Shown here: positions 1 through 5,919 of the stretch, piece after piece | How positions within the stretch are numbered: the stretch's first letter is position 1 | How the letters are laid out: every line of letters starts with the position of its first letter | Assembly: GCA_000431315.1 (NCBI GenBank) | Contig: HF989690.1 | Location: forward strand, 1-17,629 | From: Brachyspira sp. CAG:484 | GTDB lineage: Bacteria; Cyanobacteriota; Vampirovibrionia; Gastranaerophilales; Gastranaerophilaceae | Reading direction: 5' to 3' | Length of the DNA: 17,629 bases | The notes under the pieces: model-generated | What the model saw: the letters and a program-made list of their open reading frames with translations, nothing else | What the model was told of the DNA's origin: nothing | Databases searched by the model: none | Made by a program: the position numbers and the translations under genes

Positions 1-625
1 GGCTTTTTGCATAATCTTCCTTTCCATCCGCCGTCAGGACAGGTTCGGAAAAACTTTTTCCTTCAACAACAACCATTTTTCTGAGCTTTTCACTGTAAGC
101 AGGGTTAAACTTTGTCTTAAACATATAATTCTCAACCGCATTTGCCCTTAACAAGCTCAGCTCCATATTCTTTGCAAACTGCTCATTTGGAGTTTTCAAA
201 CCCTGAAACATCTGTGAGTCAGTGTGTCCCTGAACAACAATATTCACAACATTTTCATATAATGCAGGGTTTGAATAAATTGTGTCGATATAAATAGGAA
301 CAAACTTTTCAAGATACTGCTTACCTTTTGCGGAAAGTGTATAGCTGCCTACATCAAAAAGTTCAAGTTCCGAAATCTTAACGTTACCTGTAAGTTTGTC
401 AACCTCGGCATCAATATCAGCTTCTTTAAGCCTGTCAGCCAGCTGCTCTGAAGCTTTCATTTGATTCTGTTGTAATTCAACGGTTTCCTGGGTAAATCCT
501 GTCATAGCAAGTACAAACAGTGTCATGAAGATGATTGCCAGACCTAAAAGAAGGTCGGACATAGTTGTCCAGAATATGTTATCGTTACCGTCTTCTATAG
601 TTGGTTTTTTACCGTAAATACCCAC
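1..625 (-). CDS. MotB/OmpA-like stator protein, C-terminus cut by window edge
   Basis: Partial gene of 208 visible codons that runs off the left edge. It starts with GTG at 625-623, with a GGAG ribosome site just upstream in the 11-base gap after the channel gene. Residues about 18-42 form one membrane helix beginning TTMSDLLLGLAIIFMTLFV. The Asp in MSDLL sits where MotB-type proteins carry the proton-accepting Asp. A helical linker follows, then an OmpA/MotB peptidoglycan-binding domain recognised by VQGHTD and LSLLRANAVENYM. In this family the periplasmic domain anchors to the wall and the helix completes a proton channel with a MotA/TolQ/ExbB/ZorA partner, here the gene directly upstream. 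The sequence does not show whether it serves motility, energy transduction or Zorya-type defence, because the downstream genes lie outside the window. Confidence 0.85.
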   Translation of the reverse strand, partial: MGIYGKKPTIEDGNDNIFWTTMSDLLLGLAIIFMTLFVLAMTGFTQETVELQQNQMKASEQLADRLKEADIDAEVDKLTGNVKISELELFDVGSYTLSAKGKQYLEKFVPIYIDTIYSNPALYENVVNIVVQGHTDSQMFQGLKTPNEQFAKNMELSLLRANAVENYMFKTKFNPAYSEKLRKMVVVEGKSFSEPVLTADGKEDYAKS

Positions 626-636
626 TTTATACTCCG

Positions 637-1545
637 TTAAAATAATTCATCAACAGCATCTGATTTACTTGCTTTTGCAACTTCTTTCATCTGCTTGTTC
701 ATAAGGTTCATACCAAAAATCAGGTTTTCCAGATAAGGAACAAGATTCCCCGCAATACCTGAATTAAGTGCAATTTTAAAATCATTCGGCAATGCTGCGA
801 TAAGATGCTGCATTGCATTGTTCTGAATTTTTGTTTCTCTTAAGAGTTCAAACAGGAACTTCTCAGACGAAATATTATCAAACAATTTGGCAATAACATC
901 CTGCACCTTAGCCAGAGGGTTTTTACAGAGGATGTTATATGTAAGTTTTTCATAAATGATAAATATCAGTGAAGAACCTACCGCGAATACTGATACAAGC
1001 GCCGCAATCTGCATGGAGCTCATCAGCTGTGCTACAGATGCAATTGTTCTTTCCTGTGATGAAAAGTCGATTTTACCAAACGCAATCGCAATGTTCAAGA
1101 ATGTAAACAACGGTCCGAAACCTGTCAAAATTGTTGAAACGGATTGCATAAATTTGTAGTTAAATTTGGAAGTGACTAAAGACTCTTCATTAAAGAAGTA
1201 CAAAGGATCAACTGTGGTTTGAATATTTTGAACAGTTGAAGACACCTCTTTATATGTAAGATTATTATTCTGACCTTTCAATGCAACAGATTCCGAAAAT
1301 ACCAGTGTATTTTTAAATTCCATCCAGGTATTTGCAACATACGGATTCATCATCATCCATTCATCTATTTCTTTAAAACGATAGTTTAAGTCATTTTTCT
1401 TAAAATTGCTGATAAATGAGTGAAGGATTTTAAGATTTTTATTTACAAATTTATATTTAACGACACAAAAAATAAGTGAAGATACAAACGTAAATAATAC
1501 GATTAAAATCGGAATATCGGTAAATATATGCAATAACATTCTCAT
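637..1545 (-). CDS. MotA/TolQ/ExbB-like proton-channel protein (possible ZorA-like)
   Basis: A 302-residue membrane protein with helices at about 11-29, 133-157 and 176-198. The cytoplasmic segment of about 100 residues between the first two and the cytoplasmic tail of about 100 residues match ExbB/TolQ/ZorA topology. The pair of helices around GFGPLFTFLNIAIAFG and the stretch SSMQIAALVSVFAVGSSL resembles the two pore helices of this superfamily, but the usual GLLGT motif is altered. The next gene (gap 11 bases) is the MotB/OmpA-like partner, so the two probably form one proton-driven complex. The tail is far shorter than the long coiled tail typical of Zorya ZorA proteins. A sigma70-like promoter lies upstream at 1601-1573. 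The superfamily is fairly sure, the subfamily is not. Confidence 0.72.
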   Translation of the reverse strand: MRMLLHIFTDIPILIVLFTFVSSLIFCVVKYKFVNKNLKILHSFISNFKKNDLNYRFKEIDEWMMMNPYVANTWMEFKNTLVFSESVALKGQNNNLTYKEVSSTVQNIQTTVDPLYFFNEESLVTSKFNYKFMQSVSTILTGFGPLFTFLNIAIAFGKIDFSSQERTIASVAQLMSSMQIAALVSVFAVGSSLIFIIYEKLTYNILCKNPLAKVQDVIAKLFDNISSEKFLFELLRETKIQNNAMQHLIAALPNDFKIALNSGIAGNLVPYLENLIFGMNLMNKQMKEVAKASKSDAVDELF

Positions 1546-1572
1546 AAAGCTAAAATCTCCATTCTATGAAAA

Positions 1573-1601
1573 ATTGTACCATAGTTTACGCTGCTGGGCA
1601 A
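1573..1601 (-). promoter_or_regulatory. Promoter of the channel/stator gene pair
   Basis: Read on the minus strand: -35 TTGCCC (1601-1596), a 17-base spacer and -10 TACAAT (1578-1573). It lies about 30 bases before the ATG at 1545. Both boxes are close to the sigma70 consensus and the spacing is ideal. Confidence 0.6.
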
Positions 1602-1670
1602 AATATTAAGAAGAACTCAACAAATTCTCCTCTATTTGTATGAGATTAGAAAGATATGAATAAAGAAAAA

Positions 1671-1699
1671 TTTACACGTGCCGATAAAAATAATATAGA
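1671..1699 (+). promoter_or_regulatory. Candidate promoter of the small RNA
   Basis: -35-like TTTACA at 1671-1676, a 17-base spacer, and -10-like TATAGA at 1694-1699. The predicted transcription start is about 1700-1706, at the foot of the first hairpin of the proposed small RNA. The -10 is only a partial match. Confidence 0.45.
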
Positions 1700-1774
1700 T
1701 ATGAAAGACGAAAGTTTTTCATACCTCCTCCCCAAGTCTGGTAGCCGTTCTTATTCTAAGACGGCTTTTTTTTT
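1700..1774 (+). ncRNA. Candidate small RNA, Yfr1-like architecture
   Basis: Three parts follow each other without a plausible reading frame. First is a 10-bp hairpin (1700-1709 with 1714-1723) closed by a GAAA tetraloop. Second is an unpaired CU-rich stretch with CCTCCTCCCC at 1724-1733. Third is a terminator hairpin with a T-run (1743-1774). The layout of two hairpins flanking a CU-rich single strand is that of the cyanobacterial small RNA Yfr1, although the central motif is not identical to Yfr1's ACUCCUCACAC. The CCUCCU core is complementary to AGGAGG ribosome sites and could block translation of targets. The RNA ends just before the histidine kinase promoter. The identification rests on structure and context only. 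Confidence 0.5.
1743..1774 (+). terminator. Intrinsic terminator of the small RNA
   Basis: AGCCGT (1743-1748) pairs with ACGGCT (1761-1766). An inner CTTA/TAAG (1750-1753 with 1757-1760) extends the stem past a single bulged T, and the loop is TTC. A run of nine T follows at 1766-1774. It lies upstream of the preferred kinase start at 1800, which argues against coding use of this stretch. Confidence 0.8.
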
Positions 1775-1784
1775 GCAGAAAATC

Positions 1785-1793
1785 TGTTATAAT
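1785..1793 (+). promoter_or_regulatory. Extended -10 promoter of the kinase operon
   Basis: TGTTATAAT at 1785-1793 is a perfect TATAAT with the extended TGn element. No good -35 is present, because a T-run occupies that position. Transcription should begin around 1799-1800, at the ATG itself, which implies a leaderless or nearly leaderless message. Confidence 0.6.
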
Positions 1794-1799
1794 AAACCT

Positions 1800-2531
1800 A
1801 TGAATAACAATGAAAAAAACTATGAAGATTTTATCTCAACTGTCAGCCATGAATTGAGAACACCCTTGACTTCTATCCGCGGTTTTTCACAGACAATGCT
1901 TGCATCATGGGACAAGATTGATGATGAGAGTAAGAAAAAATTTTTGAAAATAATTGAAGAGCAGTCTAACAGGCTGATAAATCTTGTAGAAAACATGCTA
2001 TCCGTAACAAAGCTTAACAGCTCTGCATCAAATTTAATATTAAAGGAAACTGATATTAACCCGTTAATTAGCACTGTTGTTTCAATTGTTAAAAGTCAGT
2101 ACCGAAACCACAAATTTGAAACAGACATAAATCCCAAAACACCTACAATTTTTGTAGACAGGGATAAGTTTCAGCAGATAATGACAAATCTGGTTGAAAA
2201 CGCTGCTAAATATTCAGATGAAAATTCAACAATAAGAATAAAATCCGGTTTCTGCGATAACTGTGAATTTGTATCAATAAAAGTAACCGATACGGGAATA
2301 GGAATTAAGGAAGAAGATTACGAAAAAATATTCACTAAATTTTCAAGAATAGACAGCCCTCTCACAAGAAAAGTCCAAGGAAGCGGATTGGGGCTTTATA
2401 TAACCAAAAATCTGACCGAAAAAATGGGAGGAACAATTTCCGTAAACTCCCATGACAATGAAACAACCTTTGAGGTAAAGCTGCCGGCATATAATCCGGA
2501 AAAACATGCGAGGGAAAAATGCAGACAGTAA
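1800..2531 (+). CDS. Soluble sensor histidine kinase
   Basis: A 243-residue kinase made only of HisKA and HATPase_c domains, with no membrane helix or recognisable input domain. The H-box is FISTVSHELRTPLTS (phosphorylated His17), the N-box is LVENAAKY (Asn134), the G1 box is DTGIGI (164-169) and the G2 box is GSGLGL (194-199), so all catalytic motifs are present. An in-frame ATG at 1656 would add 48 residues. I reject it because a terminator and a -10 box lie between 1743 and 1793 and the added sequence looks non-coding. With the start at 1800 the message is leaderless or nearly so. The stop overlaps the next gene by 13 bases, so the multidomain receiver protein downstream is the likely partner. 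The signal could come through another protein. Confidence 0.88.
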   Translation: MNNNEKNYEDFISTVSHELRTPLTSIRGFSQTMLASWDKIDDESKKKFLKIIEEQSNRLINLVENMLSVTKLNSSASNLILKETDINPLISTVVSIVKSQYRNHKFETDINPKTPTIFVDRDKFQQIMTNLVENAAKYSDENSTIRIKSGFCDNCEFVSIKVTDTGIGIKEEDYEKIFTKFSRIDSPLTRKVQGSGLGLYITKNLTEKMGGTISVNSHDNETTFEVKLPAYNPEKHAREKCRQ

Positions 2532-3823
2532 CGCTTATTATTGATAAAAGACGAGAACTTCCGGCAAAATACAAAAAGCTTCTTGAAAATAAGTTTTCAC
2601 AGGTCATAATATCCAAAAACCTTATTTCGGCTCTTAAAATCATTCAGGATAAAGAACCTGATATGATACTGATTTCAGACAGCATAGACAGCGATTTGTC
2701 GGATTACTGCAAGAAAATCCGCGCTCTGACTTATAATATGCGTCCTATTATTATTGCACTTTCAAAATCAGCTGAGCTTGAAGATAAGTTAAAAGTTCTT
2801 GAAGGCGGAGCTGATGATTTTATATCAGAACCGGTTAACCCAGAAGAGTTTGTTATGAGAGTAAAGGCTCATCTGCGCCGCGAATTTGAATCTAATCTTG
2901 ATATGAAAAAAATGCTTCCTAATAAAAATTATTCAATGCGGGCTCTAAAAAGGATTTTGTCAGGAAACTCCGGCTGGGCATGCCTGTACATAACAATAGA
3001 AAACTTTAAAAATTACAGAGAAGCATATACTAAACTTGCATCAGATAAACTTTTACAGACTTATTCCGCAATTATAACCTCTTCGCTTAATGAAGATGAC
3101 TTTCTGGGAAGTATCTCTGAAAACGAATTTTTAGTAATAACAAACCAGTATAAAGCAGAAAAAATCGCCAATTTTTTAACCTTTGCATTTGATACAGTTG
3201 CACCAAAATTCTATTCAAAATCAGACACCGCACGCGGTTATATGATTACACAGGGCGATGATATGGCAGGCAGGCGTACTGATTTCATGCACACAACAAT
3301 AGGGGTTGTGACTAACGAATACAAAAAATATTCTGACCCGCAGGAGCTTATAACTTCTCTAATAAGCATACATAACATTGCAAACCTTCCATCCCGCTCC
3401 AACTACCTTATCGAAAGAGCCAAGCTTTCTGCCAACGATGCTGTTTACACAAAAAATTACAACAAAAAAATCTCCATTATTGAGCCTGATGATGCGATGA
3501 CACTTCTTTTAACAACTATTTTAAATATGCAGGGATATGAAACAGAAACCTTCAGGAAATTCAGAGAGCATGATAAGGATAATGAAATTCCTGCAATAAT
3601 AATACTTGATGCCGGAACGGTTGAAAACAAATCAGGACTGGAAACCGCTAAGAGTATCCGAAGAAATTCAAAATATAAAAATACAAAGTTGATTGTAACT
3701 TCAATTTTTCATGACAAAGAACTGATATTAAATACCGGTGCGGATTTATACCTGCCTAAACCTTATGAGATTTCTACACTTGTAAAATGGGTTGAAGCAT
3801 TTATAAATGAGGTTAATAATTAA
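2519..3823 (+). CDS. Receiver - degenerate GGDEF - receiver protein
   Basis: A 434-residue cytoplasmic signalling protein in three parts. The first receiver-like domain (about 1-120) has Ser53 at the usual phosphoacceptor position in PDMILIS, with Asp54 next to it. It has Glu104 where the conserved Lys of the xKP motif should be, so it is probably a pseudo-receiver. The middle (about 150-300) resembles a GGDEF domain, but the signature is SENEF (200-204) and a cyclase activity is unlikely. The C-terminal receiver (about 316-432) looks intact: Glu322/Asp324/Asp325, phosphoacceptor Asp364 in IIILDAG, Thr394 and Lys414 in LPKP. It overlaps the kinase gene by 13 bases, so translation is likely coupled and the second receiver is the likely phosphate acceptor. 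There is no DNA-binding domain, so output is presumably by protein contact or nucleotide binding. Confidence 0.8.
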   Translation: MQTVTLIIDKRRELPAKYKKLLENKFSQVIISKNLISALKIIQDKEPDMILISDSIDSDLSDYCKKIRALTYNMRPIIIALSKSAELEDKLKVLEGGADDFISEPVNPEEFVMRVKAHLRREFESNLDMKKMLPNKNYSMRALKRILSGNSGWACLYITIENFKNYREAYTKLASDKLLQTYSAIITSSLNEDDFLGSISENEFLVITNQYKAEKIANFLTFAFDTVAPKFYSKSDTARGYMITQGDDMAGRRTDFMHTTIGVVTNEYKKYSDPQELITSLISIHNIANLPSRSNYLIERAKLSANDAVYTKNYNKKISIIEPDDAMTLLLTTILNMQGYETETFRKFREHDKDNEIPAIIILDAGTVENKSGLETAKSIRRNSKYKNTKLIVTSIFHDKELILNTGADLYLPKPYEISTLVKWVEAFINEVNN

Positions 3824-3828
3824 AGTTT

Positions 3829-3923
3829 CCAGTATTAGTATTGGCAGCAGTATATCTTTTCGAAACGATAGCGGGAGCAGGGCGGGAGCGTGTTTGAGAA
3901 AAAATATACTAATACCAATACGG
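3829..3923. repeat. Long imperfect inverted repeat in intergenic region
   Basis: Left-arm segments 3832-3842 (GTATTAGTATT) and 3849-3861 (AGTATATCTTTTC) pair with right-arm bases in 3896-3921, with about two mismatches and a six-base GGCAGC bulge. The central loop is G-rich and carries GCGGGAGC twice. It lies between the receiver gene and the prepilin promoter. It lacks a T-run, so it is not a normal terminator. It could be an RNA structure, a regulatory site or a decayed miniature element. Confidence 0.5.
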
Positions 3924-3950
3924 ATAACACTTTTATTGAAAAAATATTCA

Positions 3951-3959
3951 TGATATAAT
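3951..3959 (+). promoter_or_regulatory. Extended -10 promoter of the prepilin gene
   Basis: TGATATAAT, a perfect TATAAT (3954-3959) with the extended TGn element. The -35 is weak. It leaves a leader of about 17 bases before the ATG at 3983, which includes AGGAGG at 3969-3974 spaced eight bases from the ATG. Confidence 0.6.
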
Positions 3960-3982
3960 AAGAAAAAAAGGAGGATAAATTT

Positions 3983-4757
3983 ATGCAAAACTCACTTATA
4001 GCTTCAAATCCTATGAAGGGGGGGGGGCTTAGATAGCGCCGGCGGGCTTTTTCACGCTTTGGGATTATCCCGTTATGCCTTTACTTTAGCTGAAGTTCTG
4101 ATAACTCTTGGTATTATAGGTGTGGTCGCAGCTATGACATTGCCGGCTCTGGTTAATAATACCCAAAATAAAGAGCTGGAGGCAAAACTGCAAAAATCAT
4201 ACTCTGTTTTACAACAAGCAAAACAGCGTATGGATTTTGATTACGGCATGACGGTTACACCGCTGACACATAATACCCCGTCAAAATTTCTTCCGGAATT
4301 TGTCAAATCTTTCAGCAAATATGTAAACTGCGGAGAAAGCAAGTGCAATATATTTGACAGAGATACTTCCGGCGATATAAATTACGTACATTCTAAAGTA
4401 TACAAGGCATATAATAATAGAACAACACCGTATGGCGATTATTTTGATAACGGACTGTATATGATGGCTGACGAAATGCTTTTAATGTCAAATGATGCCT
4501 ACTCTGCTTACGGTATAGTCTTAACTGTAGATGTAAACGGTGTTAATAAAAAGCCAAACGCCTGGGGACATGATGTATTTTCATTTAATATAAAAGACAA
4601 CGGAAAAGTAATGCCTATGGGAGCTGAAGGAACCCAGTATCCCCTAAGCAAATATCCGCAGTATTGCAGCCCGGCATCTACAAGCAATATGAACGGTATG
4701 TCCTGTACTTATAAGGCTTTAACTGATCCGGATTACTTTAAAAACCTGCCAAAATAA
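3983..4757 (+). CDS. Prepilin-like protein with a frame-breaking poly-G tract
   Basis: The body encodes a type IV pilin/type II secretion pseudopilin-like protein: FTLAEVLITLGIIGVVAAM (N-methylation helix with Glu5), then a roughly 200-residue globular part with two Cys pairs and a VDVNGVNKKPN region. Prepilin peptidase would cut before Phe in YA/FTLAE. The best start is ATG at 3983, with AGGAGG eight bases upstream and an extended -10. From it, ten G (4018-4027) shift reading to a stop at 4034 after 17 codons. Nine G would join the ATG to the body through MKGGGLDSAGG and a leader of about 32 residues. The body frame alone is open from a TTG at 4059, which has no good ribosome site. As read, the gene looks switched off by homopolymer length, or the run is miscounted. 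Confidence 0.75.
4018..4027 (+). repeat. Homopolymer run of ten G in a start region
   Basis: Ten consecutive G lie 35 bases inside the prepilin reading frame. Runs of this length are prone to slipped-strand changes, and nine or twelve G would restore the frame. Sequencing or assembly error is the main alternative. Confidence 0.85.
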
Positions 4758-4759
4758 GA

Positions 4760-5506
4760 TTATTTTTCATTGACTCCGTAACCGAACATTGCAAAATCAT
4801 ATTTTGCCGGATCTGCGGAGTCAAACTTTTTCAGATTTTCGGTTAACTCAAGAACAGCCTTAAAGTCATTTGCGTTTCTTGTCAAAAGCCCCATCTCGCG
4901 CGAAATTCTTGCAACGTGAACATCAAGCGGAATAAGAAGCTCTGATGCCGGCATAAAATCCCATATACCAAAATCAACAGGACCTTTTCTAACCATCCAC
5001 CGGAGATACATACACATACGCTTCATTGCGCCGCCCTTTTTCGGATCAGGTATCATAAAGTAAAAACCCTGCCCGGAGTTTTCTTTGGCTCTGGCATAAA
5101 AATAATCAGTTACGGGTATAAACATATTTCCCTTTGGTTTTGTTTCATAACCGTATTTAAATAACTCTTCCAAGCCTCCGTCTTTCTCATAAAGAGTTCG
5201 CATTATTGAAAAAATTTGCGCAAAGTCATCCGGCTTTCCAAAACGGTAATTAAAATCACCCAGGATTTGCGGCTCAAAATTCATTATAAAATTCAAAGGT
5301 TCATTTTGTGCAAGTTCAAAAAGTGTATTAAGTTTTTTGATAAAAACATCTCTTCTGCCGTATGCAACAAGTGATGCAATAAAACCTGCTATTTCAATAT
5401 CTTTTTTCTCCGTAAATCTGTTAGGAAACCTTACGGGATCATCTTTGATAAAATCTTCTGTTTCATACTCTTTTACCAGTTTTTCCAACTCAACTTTTGT
5501 AATCAT
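4760..5506 (-). CDS. TIGR02757/DUF2400 family protein
   Basis: A 248-residue protein recognised from family-like motifs: an N-terminal RF...DIEIAGFIASLVAYGRR block, a central MCMYLRWMVRKGPVD block, LLIPLDVHVARISREMGL, and the C-terminal YDFAMFGYGV. The biochemical role of this family is not established. Its helical C-terminal half has been likened to helix-hairpin-helix base-excision enzymes, but I see no catalytic residue that proves this. The ATG overlaps the TadA-like stop by four bases (ATGA), so it is the last gene of the regulator-kinase-deaminase operon. Its stop lies two bases from the stop of the convergent prepilin gene, with no terminator between them. Moderately sure of the family. 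Confidence 0.75.
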   Translation of the reverse strand: MITKVELEKLVKEYETEDFIKDDPVRFPNRFTEKKDIEIAGFIASLVAYGRRDVFIKKLNTLFELAQNEPLNFIMNFEPQILGDFNYRFGKPDDFAQIFSIMRTLYEKDGGLEELFKYGYETKPKGNMFIPVTDYFYARAKENSGQGFYFMIPDPKKGGAMKRMCMYLRWMVRKGPVDFGIWDFMPASELLIPLDVHVARISREMGLLTRNANDFKAVLELTENLKKFDSADPAKYDFAMFGYGVNEK

Positions 5507-5919
5507 CTAAGCTCCTTAAAACATTCTTCCAACAATTTATCACATTCTTCTTCCATAATCCCGCCGTAAACCTTAAGCTTTGAAGCAGTAAGTGTACGCA
5601 AATCAGCAGCAGACCCCAGAGCGCCGTAATTTTTATCATATGACCCGAAATACACAGCCTTAAGGCGTGATTGGATTATAGCCCAGGCACACATAGGACA
5701 CGGTTCAAGCGTAACATACATTTCGCAATCCTCTAAACGCCACCCGCCAAGTTTCTTTGCAGCCTCTCTCATAGCAAGAATTTCAGCATGCGCGGTTACA
5801 TCCTGCAAAGCTTCCTTTCTGTTACAGGCTGATGAAATAACTGTACCGTTTTTTACAACAACAGCTCCTACCGAAATTTCGCCTTTTGCACTCTTTGCAG
5901 CCTCAATTGCTCTATGCAC
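5503..5919 (-). CDS. tadA: TadA-type adenosine/nucleoside deaminase
   Basis: A 138-residue zinc deaminase with HAEI (His44, Glu46) and PCPMC (Cys74, Cys77), the zinc ligands and proton shuttle of the cytidine/deoxycytidylate deaminase fold. The surrounding SVGAVVVKNG and LGGWRLEDCEMYVTLEP match TadA, which converts A34 of tRNA-Arg(ACG) to inosine. The protein is slightly short at the N-terminus. It starts with GTG (5919-5917) inside the end of the kinase gene, because the upstream frame is closed by a stop three codons before; GAGG lies nine bases upstream. It overlaps the kinase gene by eight bases and the DUF2400-like gene by four, so translation is probably coupled. A guanine deaminase is less likely. 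Confidence 0.85.
   Translation of the reverse strand: MHRAIEAAKSAKGEISVGAVVVKNGTVISSACNRKEALQDVTAHAEILAMREAAKKLGGWRLEDCEMYVTLEPCPMCAWAIIQSRLKAVYFGSYDKNYGALGSAADLRTLTASKLKVYGGIMEEECDKLLEECFKELR

Noticed and set aside
1656..1799. In-frame N-terminal extension of the soluble kinase
   Set aside because: It spans a hairpin with a T-run and a perfect -10 box, lacks a good ribosome site, and its Lys/Asn-rich sequence resembles no kinase domain.
1820..2074. Antisense frame under the soluble kinase
   Set aside because: It is fully inside a conserved HisKA/HATPase coding region and has no motif or ribosome site.
3871..3890. Possible G-quadruplex in the G-rich loop
   Set aside because: Only three GGG runs are present, which is too few for an intramolecular quadruplex on this strand.
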